This document shows, one piece after another, positions 56,223 to 64,000 of a stretch of 64,000 bases of DNA. The notes beneath the pieces are model-generated. The model was not told where the DNA came from. It saw only the letters and a program-made list of their open reading frames with translations, and searched no databases. The position numbers and the translations under genes are program-made. Each line of letters opens with the position of its first letter. Positions within the stretch are counted from its first letter, which is position 1. The DNA is from Sphingomonadales bacterium Ga0077559 (GTDB lineage Bacteria > Pseudomonadota > Alphaproteobacteria > Sphingomonadales > Sphingomonadaceae): NCBI GenBank assembly GCA_001464315.1, contig LNFK01000065.1:43718-107717 (forward strand). Reading direction: 5' to 3'.

Positions 56223-57203
56223 TCAATTCCGGTCTCGGCTGGATGGTTTGTAGTCGGGCAAAGCAGGTGCGCTAACAACGCCGCCCAAGCCATTTTGGTC
56301 GACGCGTTCGGTCACCGATTTCAACGACACCGAAAGCTCGCGCAGATCGCGTGCCAGCTGTGTCACCTCTGGCAATGTCTGGCTATTGAGCTGTTCGATT
56401 GCCGGATTGGCATTATCAAGCGTGGTCTCGAGCGCGGCGAGGCTGCCATTGGCTGAACGCAAAGTTTTGCGAAGCTCGTCCATCATCGGGCGACCTTCGC
56501 TGTCGAGCAGGCTGTTGGCCGAACCCGCCATCTTGGTAAGCTCGTCGGCGGCAAGGCCAGCCTTTTGTAGCGTCAGGCGCGATTCTTTGACCGCAGCCTG
56601 CAAATCAGGTGCTTGCTGCGCCAGCGAGCCCGACAGCCCTTCTACATTGTCAAGGATCTGCTCGATCGACTGCTGGTTCTTGTCGGACAATATGTTGGTC
56701 AAACGCTCGGTGAGCGTTGACAGTCGCTCGAGCAACAACGGCGCGTTATTCAGCAATTCGCCGAGCGCGCCCGGTTTGGTGGGAATCACAGGAACTCCGG
56801 TGGGGCAAGCCGACTTTGGATTGGCTTCAGGGCAACGCAGCGCAGGCGCTCCTTTAACCGCGCCATCAAGCTGAATTTCCGAAACGCCGGTAAATCCGAC
56901 GCCGTTAATCGTAGCGGTCGTCCCCAGCAAAATAGGAACCGAGTCCTTGATGCTGATGCGCACGCGGACAAAGTCGGGATCGGGCTCCCATAGTTCAATA
57001 CTGGAAATTTCGCCAACCGGTACGCCCGAAAAAGATACACCCGACCCTTTTGCGAGGCCGTTCACGGATTGCTGAAAGAAAATGTCATATTCTTTCTTAT
57101 CGCCTTCACCCGCGCGCGACAGCCAGATGACAAAGGCCGCAACAAGCGCCAGAAGCAACAAAGTGACGGCACCGACTACCACATAATTGGATTTTGTTTC
57201 CAT
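56223..57203 (-). CDS. MlaD-family periplasmic substrate-binding protein
   Basis: A 326-aa protein with one N-terminal membrane helix (YVVVGAVTLLLLALVAAFVI) and an MCE/MlaD domain (about 45-120: FSGVPVGEISSIELWEPDPD). The rest is a long helical tail with many Leu-rich heptads (LLERLSTLTERLTNIL). MCE rings bind lipids for transport between membranes. It is separated by 9 bp from the ATPase gene and its stop overlaps the auxiliary lipoprotein start region. Confidence 0.93.
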   Translation of the reverse strand: METKSNYVVVGAVTLLLLALVAAFVIWLSRAGEGDKKEYDIFFQQSVNGLAKGSGVSFSGVPVGEISSIELWEPDPDFVRVRISIKDSVPILLGTTATINGVGFTGVSEIQLDGAVKGAPALRCPEANPKSACPTGVPVIPTKPGALGELLNNAPLLLERLSTLTERLTNILSDKNQQSIEQILDNVEGLSGSLAQQAPDLQAAVKESRLTLQKAGLAADELTKMAGSANSLLDSEGRPMMDELRKTLRSANGSLAALETTLDNANPAIEQLNSQTLPEVTQLARDLRELSVSLKSVTERVDQNGLGGVVSAPALPDYKPSSRDRN

Positions 57204-57212
57204 CGCCCTGCC

Positions 57213-58034
57213 TTATGGCCTTCCTTGCAACTGCTTGTCCACGACCGAATTTTCGGTCTTTTTTGCATGCCCGCGTCTTGCCGCGCGGCCACGTGGGCCG
57301 CTGAAATATTCCTTAATCCACGGATGATCGGTGGCGAGCAAATCCTCGATGGGGCCAATCGCGATGACTTTATGATCGGCCAGAACGGCAACACGGTCAC
57401 AAATGGCATAAAGTGTATCCAGATCATGCGTGATCAGGAACACGGTCAATCCCAGGGTTTCCTTAAGGTTCCGGGTGAGGTTGTCGAAATTCGCGGCGCC
57501 GATTGGGTCGAGACCAGCGGTTGGCTCGTCGAGAAAAAGAAGCTCTGGATCCATGGCGAGCGCGCGCGCAAGGCCGGCACGCTTGCGCATTCCGCCCGAT
57601 AATTCCGATGGAAATTTATGTGCGGCTTCGGCGGGTAATCCGCTGAGATGAATTTTGTACCGGGCAATTTCGTCCAGCATCTGGCTGCTGAAATCCGGAT
57701 AGAATTCGCGCAATGGCACCTGCACATTTTCGGCCACGGTCAGCGTCGAAAACAACGCGCCTCCCTGAAACAGCACGCCCCACCGCCGGCGGACATCGGT
57801 CGCTTCATCTTCCTCCTTGCCGACCATGCCTTCATCAAAAACGCGAATTTCACCAGCATCGGGCTGTTGAAGGCCAATGATCGAGCGCATCAGTACCGAT
57901 TTACCAGTGCCCGAGCCGCCTACAACGCCCAATATCTCGCCGCGCCTGACGTCGAGGTCAAGATCCTGATGAACGACCTGGTCACCAAAACGGTTGGTGA
58001 GGCCGCGGACGGAGATGATGCACGGTTCAGCCAT
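57213..58034 (-). CDS. ABC transporter ATPase, MlaF-like
   Basis: A 273-aa ATPase: Walker A GGSGTGKSVLMRS, signature LSGGMRKRAGLARAL (LSGGM is typical of MlaF), Walker B LLFLDEPTAGLDPIGA, and the H-loop in LITHDLDTLYAI. It powers the MlaE permease encoded 3 bp upstream. The basic C-terminal extension (RGRAARRGHAKKTEN) is unusual. Likely lipid or hydrocarbon transport across the envelope. Confidence 0.95.
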   Translation of the reverse strand: MAEPCIISVRGLTNRFGDQVVHQDLDLDVRRGEILGVVGGSGTGKSVLMRSIIGLQQPDAGEIRVFDEGMVGKEEDEATDVRRRWGVLFQGGALFSTLTVAENVQVPLREFYPDFSSQMLDEIARYKIHLSGLPAEAAHKFPSELSGGMRKRAGLARALAMDPELLFLDEPTAGLDPIGAANFDNLTRNLKETLGLTVFLITHDLDTLYAICDRVAVLADHKVIAIGPIEDLLATDHPWIKEYFSGPRGRAARRGHAKKTENSVVDKQLQGRP

Positions 58035-58037
58035 GGC

Positions 58038-59150
58038 TCAATCCCAGCCAATACTGCTGAAAAAAACCGCGAAAAAGGCGTCGAGGACGATGACGAGGAA
58101 AATTGCCTGCACCACCGCAGCAGTAGTTTTCAAACCGACCTGCTCGCTATTACCTTGAACCTGCATCCCCTGAAAACAGCCAGCCATTGCGATGATTGCA
58201 CCGAACACCGGCGCTTTAATCAAGCCAATCCAGAAATCGGTCATTGGCGTCACTTCGCGCAAGCGTTGAACGAATGTGGATGGCGGAATTTCGAGCACTA
58301 TCCAGCATAGAAGCCCGCCGCCGATGATCGCCATCAGCGAGGCATAAATGCCTAGCAGGGGCATCATGATGACCGTCGCAATCACACGAGGCACGACGAG
58401 CGCTTCGGCCGGAACAACCCCAATGGTGCGCATCGCATCGATTTCTTCGGTGATTTTCATCGTGCCGATCTGCGCTGCAAAAGCAGATCCAGAACGACCC
58501 GCAACCATAATTGCGGTCATCAATATGCCTAGCTCGCGAAAAGTCAGCCGACCGATCAGATTGATCGTGAATACCTCTGCGCCAAACTGCCGCAACTGCA
58601 CCGCGCCCTGCTGGGCAATCACGATACCGATGAGGAAGCTCATCAGACCGACGATGCCCAATGCGCGAACGCCAACCATGTCGAAATGCTGGACCACCGC
58701 GTGCCAGCGGAAGCGGCTTGGGTTGAGCATCAGGACAAAACCGGCTTTTACGACTTGCCCGACAAAGCCCAGAAAATCTAGAAGTGTTGAAAAGGCGATA
58801 GCCACGCCATGCCCAATTTCGGCCAAGAAACGGTTAAGCGAGGACGGCGTGACCCGTTTTACGGGGTCGCTTTCGTCGACGCCGCTTACTGCTTCAATGA
58901 GCCGCTTTGCATCATTGTCTGCGCCAATGATTTCAGCGTCATGTTCCTTGGCCGTTCGGTAAACCAGCCACGCGCCAACGGTGTCGATATGGTCGATGCT
59001 GGAAAGATCAATTTGCTTGACCGGTTCGCCGAGCGCACGAAGGCGTTCATCAAGATTGCTCACATTTGCGATGGCAAGCCTGCCTGAAAAGCGAATGATG
59101 CCATCGCCGCCAGGTGATTGTTCTAAAATAAAATCGGCAGCTTCAGCCAT
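58038..59150 (-). CDS. MlaE-family permease with N-terminal STAS domain
   Basis: A 370-aa permease. The N-terminal STAS-like domain (about 1-100, LDERLRALGEPVKQIDLSSIDHIDT) is fused to MlaE (about 110-370, with GRSGSAFAAQIGTMKITEEIDAM). In E. coli the STAS function is the separate protein MlaB, so this fusion replaces it. It is first in the operon mlaE-mlaF-mlaD-aux, which imports or exports lipids. Divergent from the HAD phosphatase gene with 78 bp between. Confidence 0.94.
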   Translation of the reverse strand: MAEAADFILEQSPGGDGIIRFSGRLAIANVSNLDERLRALGEPVKQIDLSSIDHIDTVGAWLVYRTAKEHDAEIIGADNDAKRLIEAVSGVDESDPVKRVTPSSLNRFLAEIGHGVAIAFSTLLDFLGFVGQVVKAGFVLMLNPSRFRWHAVVQHFDMVGVRALGIVGLMSFLIGIVIAQQGAVQLRQFGAEVFTINLIGRLTFRELGILMTAIMVAGRSGSAFAAQIGTMKITEEIDAMRTIGVVPAEALVVPRVIATVIMMPLLGIYASLMAIIGGGLLCWIVLEIPPSTFVQRLREVTPMTDFWIGLIKAPVFGAIIAMAGCFQGMQVQGNSEQVGLKTTAAVVQAIFLVIVLDAFFAVFFSSIGWD

Positions 59151-59228
59151 GGCCCACTAACTGGCTTATTATGGGAATTATCACAAGCCTGTAGACTTCG
59201 GCACCGCGACTGTGCCTTTAAGGGTGCG

Positions 59229-59915
59229 ATGAAAGACCCCAAACCCACGCTGCTCGCCATTTATGATATGGACAAGACCGTAACCCGGCGCGCGACCTAT
59301 AATGGGTTCCTCCTGCATATGGCGCTAAACAAGTCACCGTGGCGATTGTTCCTTTCACCGCTATTGCCTGTAGGCCTGTTGTTGTATTTTCTAAAAATCT
59401 GGGATCGCGGCCGCCTCAAGCAATTTTCGCAAATATTACTGATTGGGCACCGCGTGCCCGCCGAAAGGTTCGCACGCTACCTCGATAGTCATGCCGATCT
59501 GGTGATTGGCAGGAATGTCTATCCGCAATTGCGCGCGCGGGTTGCCGAGGAAAAGGCGGCAGGATATCGGCATGTCATTGCCACGGCCTCTTACCGGCTA
59601 TATGTGGAAGCAATTGCCCACCGGCTGGGGTTCGAGCATGTTATCGCGACCAATCTCGCCACCAATAGCAGCGGACATGTGCTCGCGCGGATCGACGGGC
59701 ATAATTGCTATGATGCAGCGAAACTCCACAAGGTGAAGTCCTGGATGGCGGACGAGGGGTTAAAGCGCGAGGATTGCCATATCCGCGCCTATTCCGACCA
59801 TGTGTCGGACGCGCCCCTTCTCGCCTTCGCAGACGAAGCCTTTGCCACCAACCCGCATGCGCCATTGGAAGCTATGGCAAAGGCCAACGGGTGGGAAATC
59901 CTCGACTGGCGCTAA
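59229..59915 (+). CDS. HAD-IB family phosphatase
   Basis: A 228-aa phosphatase. Motif I is YDMDKTVTRRATYNGF (DxDxT; the first Asp is the nucleophile), motif II is in HVIATASYRLY, and motif III/IV is in AYSDHVSDAPLLAFA. An N-terminal membrane-like segment (LFLSPLLPVGLLLYFL) is typical of this subfamily, which includes SerB-like and phospholipid-associated phosphatases. Substrate unknown. It is convergent with the PLP enzyme gene and overlaps by 4 bp. Confidence 0.9.
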   Translation: MKDPKPTLLAIYDMDKTVTRRATYNGFLLHMALNKSPWRLFLSPLLPVGLLLYFLKIWDRGRLKQFSQILLIGHRVPAERFARYLDSHADLVIGRNVYPQLRARVAEEKAAGYRHVIATASYRLYVEAIAHRLGFEHVIATNLATNSSGHVLARIDGHNCYDAAKLHKVKSWMADEGLKREDCHIRAYSDHVSDAPLLAFADEAFATNPHAPLEAMAKANGWEILDWR

Positions 59916-61219
59916 ACCTGCTCGAGCGCCTGTTCGAAATCGGCGATAAGATCGTCGGGATCCTCAATGCCGATCGAGATACGAACCAGATTGTCAGTGA
60001 TACCAAGCGCATCCTTGCGTTCCTGCGGCACCGACAGATGAGTCATTGCTGCAGGATGGCTGGCAAGCGTTTCGGTTCCGCCCAGGCTGACCGCGAGCTT
60101 TGCAATTTTAAGCGCGTCGAGAAAACGGAAGCTTTCGGCCTCTCCTCCTTTAATGAATACAGAAAAGGTCGAGCCTGCACCGGTGCAATGGCGGTCATAG
60201 ATATCCTGTTGTCGCGCATCTTCGATATCGCCGAGATAACCGAGACCCTCGACCTTCGGATGCGCTTTCAGAAACGCACAGACCTTGGCCGCATTCTCGC
60301 CGGCGCGCGACATGCGCAATTCAAGCGTTTCGAGGCTCCGAAGCAGCATCCACGCGGTATTCGGATCGCAGATCGTTCCGATGACATTTCGCATCGGGCG
60401 GATTAGGTCGACTAACGGCTGGTCGCCGCACACGCCGCCCGCAACAAGGTCCGAATGCCCACCGGCATATTTGGTCAGGCTATAAATAACCAGCTCAGCA
60501 CCCTGCCTGATTGGTTGTTGCCACAGCGGGCCAAGAAAGGTGTTATCGATAGCGATGGCAGGCTTTTTGTCGCCGGTGAACGCAGCATCGCGTGCGGCGC
60601 GCACTGCTTCTACATCGACCAAGGCGTTGGTCGGATTTGCCGGGCTTTCGAGATAGACGAGCGCGACTTTGCCGCCAGTCTCCTCGGCTTTGGCTTTGGC
60701 GCGTTCCAGGACGGAGTCAATTTCGTCGCGCGTTGCGCCCGCTGGAAAATCGAAATAATGGATGCCAAATCGCGACAATATCCGCGCGATCAGTGTTTCG
60801 GTCGCAGCATATAATGGGCCCGAATGGACGATCACATCATTTTGGCTGACCAGCGCCAGCAACAGCGTGGAAATTGCAGACATACCGCTTGAAAAAACCA
60901 GAGCATCATCCGCGCCATCCCATACCGCCAGCCGGTCCTCCAATATCTCCTGATTGGGCCCGTTGAAGCGTCCGTACACCAGCCCCTCTGCCGGGCCCGT
61001 GCGTTTGCCCGTGATATGTTCGAAAAATGTCTTGCCTGCCTGCGCACTTTCGAAGGCAAAGGTCGAGGTCAGGAAGATCGGCGGCTTCAACGCGCCTTCG
61101 GACAAGGTCGGATCATAGCCGTGCCCCATCATCAGCGTCGAAGGCTTTAATGCGCGTCCGCCGATGGTCTCGACATGTGGTTTCGGTTTGTAGCGAACGG
61201 GGGTGGGGGTGTCGGTCAT
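59912..61219 (-). CDS. Cystathionine gamma-synthase/gamma-lyase family PLP enzyme
   Basis: A 435-aa Cys/Met-metabolism enzyme. The PLP lysine is in SLTKYAGGHSDLVAGG, the phosphate-binding SSGMSAIST and the ligand Asp in AIDNTFLGPLWQQP are also present. The N-terminal extension (about 30 residues before HGYDP) matches the cystathionine gamma-synthase-like branch seen in sphingomonads. The exact reaction (synthase, gamma-lyase, or methionine gamma-lyase) is not decided by these motifs. No operon partner is apparent; the DASS symporter ends 54 bp upstream. Confidence 0.88.
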   Translation of the reverse strand: MTDTPTPVRYKPKPHVETIGGRALKPSTLMMGHGYDPTLSEGALKPPIFLTSTFAFESAQAGKTFFEHITGKRTGPAEGLVYGRFNGPNQEILEDRLAVWDGADDALVFSSGMSAISTLLLALVSQNDVIVHSGPLYAATETLIARILSRFGIHYFDFPAGATRDEIDSVLERAKAKAEETGGKVALVYLESPANPTNALVDVEAVRAARDAAFTGDKKPAIAIDNTFLGPLWQQPIRQGAELVIYSLTKYAGGHSDLVAGGVCGDQPLVDLIRPMRNVIGTICDPNTAWMLLRSLETLELRMSRAGENAAKVCAFLKAHPKVEGLGYLGDIEDARQQDIYDRHCTGAGSTFSVFIKGGEAESFRFLDALKIAKLAVSLGGTETLASHPAAMTHLSVPQERKDALGITDNLVRISIGIEDPDDLIADFEQALEQV

Positions 61220-61272
61220 GGAATTCTCCTAATGACTGCAGCATAACATTATTCGTTACAATTGAAACTAAA

Positions 61273-62682
61273 TTACGCAGATCCCAATTGCCCCACCAGC
61301 CATATTACCCCGACAATCAGCGGAATTCCGGCCAGATCGAGCAAAAAACCCGCTTTTACCATTTTGGGTAGCGCGATGTGACCGCTGGCCCATGCGATTG
61401 CGTTGGGGCCAGTACCCGACGGCATCATAAAGCCCCAGCTTGCTGCCATCGAGGCAGCCATCGCCATCAGCCACGGATCAGCACCGGTTGCGGCTACCAG
61501 TCCGGCAACCACCGGCAAAACACCGCTTGCGGTCGCGACGTTGCTGGCAAATTCGGTGATGAGGATGACCAAGGCGGTCAAGGCCAGCGCGATGATGATC
61601 GGGTGCACCGCCGCCAGCGGTTTCAACGCCTCACCCAACCACGCCGCAAGCCCGGACTCAGTGATTCCCGCTGCCAACGCCAGCCCACCGCCGAACATCA
61701 TGATAACGCCCCAAGGCGCACGATCGGCTTCTTTCCAAAGCAACAACGGACGACCAGTCCCGTCCGGGACCAAAAACAGCAGTAGCGACCCCGCAATGGC
61801 AATGCTTCCATCGGTGATGCCGCCCTTGGGCAAGAAAGGTTCAAACAGTGGCTGCGCAATCCACGCAGTGATAACCAGCATGAAAATAGGCACGAGCCGC
61901 TTTTCCGCAACCGACATCGCTTGCGGCTTGCCAATTGCGGCGCGCGCGGCATCGACGTCGAAGCTGCCAGCCGAAACCTGCTGAACGCGCAGCAGAATGA
62001 AAGCGCACAATGGCACGCCCAATATCACGATAGGCAGGCCATATTGCATCCATGTCAGGAAGCTGATTTGTATGCCAAGCTGTTTTTCGACCAGGCCCGC
62101 CGCAATCGCATTGGTGGGTGAACCAACCAATGTGCCAAGTCCGCCGATGCTTGCGGCAAACGCGACGCCCATGATCAACGCTCCAGGCAAGCCGTCGGTC
62201 TCGCCCTCTTTGACCCCGCCTGCCGCCAAAACTGCAATCGCGATCGGCACCATGATGAGCGCAATCGAGGTGTTAGACATGACCATGCTAAGCAATGCGG
62301 TCGATCCCATGAAGGCAATCATTAGGCCCTTCACGCTATGTCCGGAGCGCCCCAATATCGCCAGCGCTACGCGGCGGTGCATGCCAGTGCGCTCGATGGT
62401 CAGCGCCAGAAACGCGCCGCCCAAAATCAGGAAAAGGATGGGCGAATAATATTCCTTGGCCACATCCTGCGCAGTCATGATGTTCATCAAAGGCAGCGCA
62501 AGGAATGGAAGCAACGCAGTGACCGTGAGCGGCAGCGCCTGAGTCATCCAGTATGTCGCCATTAATATGGTGAGCGCGGCGACATGCCATGCGGAAGGCT
62601 CCATGCCGACCGGTACTGGCGCAATCAGCATAGCTGCGAAGACCGCCAGCCCGCCCCAAAATCCAACCCGCGCTGCGTTCAT
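61273..62682 (-). CDS. DASS-family sodium:dicarboxylate/anion symporter
   Basis: A 469-aa inner membrane transporter of the SLC13/DASS group. Twelve or so helices; the substrate- and sodium-binding SNT-type motifs are VMSNTSIALIM near residues 135-145 and EFASNVATASGVLPV near 370-385, with GGLGTLVGSPTNAIA between them (typical of the family). Substrates are dicarboxylates, sulphate or phosphate. Its ATG overlaps the laccase-domain gene stop by 4 bp, suggesting one transcript. Confidence 0.92.
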   Translation of the reverse strand: MNAARVGFWGGLAVFAAMLIAPVPVGMEPSAWHVAALTILMATYWMTQALPLTVTALLPFLALPLMNIMTAQDVAKEYYSPILFLILGGAFLALTIERTGMHRRVALAILGRSGHSVKGLMIAFMGSTALLSMVMSNTSIALIMVPIAIAVLAAGGVKEGETDGLPGALIMGVAFAASIGGLGTLVGSPTNAIAAGLVEKQLGIQISFLTWMQYGLPIVILGVPLCAFILLRVQQVSAGSFDVDAARAAIGKPQAMSVAEKRLVPIFMLVITAWIAQPLFEPFLPKGGITDGSIAIAGSLLLFLVPDGTGRPLLLWKEADRAPWGVIMMFGGGLALAAGITESGLAAWLGEALKPLAAVHPIIIALALTALVILITEFASNVATASGVLPVVAGLVAATGADPWLMAMAASMAASWGFMMPSGTGPNAIAWASGHIALPKMVKAGFLLDLAGIPLIVGVIWLVGQLGSA

Positions 62683-63443
62683 GCGAGCAGGCCGATCAGG
62701 GAAATTTGCCGTCCATATCCCGGTTCGCCCAGATGGCAGCTCCGCCGATAGCTGAAAAAGCGGTCGGGCTGGCTATATGTGTCCTCGCCAAGACATTCGA
62801 CTCTTGAAATGCCAGCGGCTGCCAGCCGTGCAGCTACATAGCCTTCGATATCGAACTGGTAATGCTCTGGCTTGCCATCCGCGAAAAAGCGTTCATTCAC
62901 TGCATCGTCGTCGGCAAAGCGCCGGAAAAACCCCTCATCCACCTCGTAGCTTTTCTGAGCTATGCACGGGCCGATCGCACAGGTGATACGGGAACGATCC
63001 GCCCCAAGCGCTTCCATCGCGCTAATAGTGTTGTCGGTGACGCCAGTGATTGCGCCTTTCCAACCGGCATGAGCGGCCCCGACCACACCTGCTTCGATGT
63101 CGACAAACAAGACAGGTACGCAGTCGGCGGTGACGATACCAAGCAAGATACCGGCGCGATTGGTGACCAGCGCGTCGCCCTTTGGAGGCTCATCCGTATC
63201 ATTGGGGGCGACAATTGTTACGACATCAGGCGAATGGAACTGATAAACGCGCGCCAAAGCGGCTCCCGGTAGCACTGCATCGACCGCGCGGCGGCGGTTT
63301 CCGATTACTGTCTCGCGCTCGTCATCAGATCCAAGTCCAACATTAAGTCCTGCATAGATTCCCGTGGAAATGCCCCCAACACGACCGAGAAAGCCGTGCG
63401 GTATATCGCTAAGGATTTTTGACTTGATAACCTCGACCGACAT
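62679..63443 (-). CDS. pgeF: PgeF/YfiH-type laccase-domain protein
   Basis: A 254-aa protein of the multicopper polyphenol oxidase/PgeF family, which removes mispaired amino acids from UDP-MurNAc peptides or acts on purine nucleosides. Motifs are complete: GFLGRVGGISTGIYAGLN, VTADCVPVLF, AAHAGWKGA and IGPCIAQKSYEV, with the metal His and Cys residues. ATG 63443 follows AGGGAG; the frame reaches 63905 only as antisense of the next gene. It overlaps the DASS start by 4 bp. Confidence 0.92.
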   Translation of the reverse strand: MSVEVIKSKILSDIPHGFLGRVGGISTGIYAGLNVGLGSDDERETVIGNRRRAVDAVLPGAALARVYQFHSPDVVTIVAPNDTDEPPKGDALVTNRAGILLGIVTADCVPVLFVDIEAGVVGAAHAGWKGAITGVTDNTISAMEALGADRSRITCAIGPCIAQKSYEVDEGFFRRFADDDAVNERFFADGKPEHYQFDIEGYVAARLAAAGISRVECLGEDTYSQPDRFFSYRRSCHLGEPGYGRQISLIGLLA

Positions 63444-63532
63444 TCGCTTGGTTTCTCCCTTAATCATCCATCGCAACTGCCGCGCTTGACGGCAAGCCAT
63501 TACATTGCGAACCAGACCGCATGAAGGGACAT

Positions 63533-64000
63533 ATGCTAATCTTTGGAATGGGCTATACCGCCTCGCGGCTGGCAGAGGGGTTGCGCGCGCAAGGCTGGCA
63601 GGTGACCGGTACAAGGCGGATGAGCGGCGGCGATGTCGTCGCATTCGATGACCGACATGCCGTGCTTTCCGCACTGGATAGCGCGACACATATATTGTCA
63701 AGCGTACCGCCATTGCCCGAAGGCGGCGATCCGGTGCTGATTCAATATGGCGACGCGATTTTGAACAGTCCGGCGGGATGGTCCGCTTACCTCTCCTCGA
63801 CGGGGGTATATGGCGATGCAGGCGGCGCTTGGGTCGATGAAAGCGCGCCGGTCGGCGAAGGGCGACGAACCGCGAGGGCCGAAGCCGACATCGCTTGGCA
63901 GGCACTTAGCCGCGATGTCCGTGTATTTCGCTTACCGGGTATCTACGGTCCAGACCGCTCAGCGCTTGACCGGGTGCGCGAAGGCAAGGCGCACCGGATC
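63533..64000 (+). CDS. NAD-dependent epimerase/dehydratase-like protein (partial, 5' part)
   Basis: The frame begins MLIFGMGYTASRLAEGL, a Rossmann nucleotide-binding start with a GMGYTA loop of the YeeZ-like SDR group rather than the usual GxxGxxG. SSTGVYGDAGGAWVDES gives the catalytic Ser-Thr-Tyr region, and LPGIYGPDRSALDRV follows. It runs off the window after 156 residues. ATG 63533 has AAGGGA just upstream; ATG 63521 is in frame. It is divergent from the PgeF-like gene with 89 bp between. Confidence 0.85.
   Translation, partial: MLIFGMGYTASRLAEGLRAQGWQVTGTRRMSGGDVVAFDDRHAVLSALDSATHILSSVPPLPEGGDPVLIQYGDAILNSPAGWSAYLSSTGVYGDAGGAWVDESAPVGEGRRTARAEADIAWQALSRDVRVFRLPGIYGPDRSALDRVREGKAHRI

Noticed and set aside
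63444..63905. Long N-terminal extension of the PgeF-like frame.
   Set aside because: It is Arg/Pro-rich antisense to the epimerase gene; the family starts at MSVEVIKSK.
1..64000. tRNA, rRNA, CRISPR arrays, insertion sequences and replication origins.
   Set aside because: I scanned for tRNA T-loops, spaced direct repeats, transposases with terminal repeats and origin motifs, and saw none that held up; a covariance-model tRNA search could still find a missed one.

Overview
The window reads as chromosomal DNA of an alphaproteobacterium, most likely a sphingomonad (Sphingorhabdus/Sphingopyxis-like). The basis is the gene set and order (rpmF-plsX-fabH-ihfA-merR, class I lysyl-tRNA synthetase, aroQ-accB-accC, lnt-metK-trmB, a ThiS-ThiG fusion, glnD) and the style of the proteins. 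This is recognition by eye, not a database result. Genes are tightly packed, with many 4-bp start/stop overlaps, and the only long stretches without an intact gene hold gene remnants. I saw no rRNA, tRNA, IS element or CRISPR array.

Layout. 0-5.5 kb: end of an unknown gene, an enolase-superfamily dipeptide/N-acyl-amino-acid epimerase, an intracellular PHA depolymerase, an ABC exporter, a metallo-beta-lactamase-fold hydrolase and a MAPEG protein. 5.7-8.7 kb: rpmF-plsX-fabH, then ihfA and a MerR regulator. 8.6-12.4 kb (minus): DinG-type helicase, SixA phosphatase and GNAT chained by 4-bp overlaps, divergent from lysK-corA. 15-19 kb: desaturase, alpha/beta hydrolase, DUF885 peptidase-like protein. 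19-22.3 kb: response regulator and a CHASE3-PAS-PAS hybrid kinase. 22.3-26.6 kb: prolyl-hydroxylase-like dioxygenase, a glycosyltransferase fragment, a secreted amidohydrolase, an RcnB-like protein with six acidic 12-residue repeats, and a VanX-type dipeptidase coupled to accC. 26.5-30.6 kb: fatty acid precursor genes, thiSG, UrcA protein. 30.6-32.6 kb: LytTR regulator and LytS kinase. 33-37 kb: trmB, metK and lnt, with a perfect 18-bp palindrome before metK. 37-44.3 kb: mostly small membrane proteins, a DUF2339 giant, GST and a PAS protein. 44.3-47.7 kb is accessory: GNAT, a RES-Xre toxin-antitoxin pair with its own operator, a 62-aa orphan, a frameshifted secreted protein and, most interesting, decayed 3'-terminal genes of a gene-transfer-agent-like tail module. 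47.9-64 kb: OmpA protein, glnD, acyl-CoA ligase, lgt-midA, an Mla-type lipid transport operon, HAD phosphatase, a Cys/Met-metabolism PLP enzyme, a DASS symporter, a PgeF/YfiH laccase-domain protein, and the start of an NAD-dependent epimerase.

Connected functions: envelope lipid building (plsX, fabH, accBC), lipoprotein maturation (lgt, lnt), lipid transport (MlaEFDB-like) and peptidoglycan-derived amino acid use (epimerase, VanX-like dipeptidase, PgeF) recur. The most unusual content is the remnant cluster at 46.4-47.7 kb, the RES-Xre operator, the metK palindrome and the acidic-repeat RcnB-like protein.
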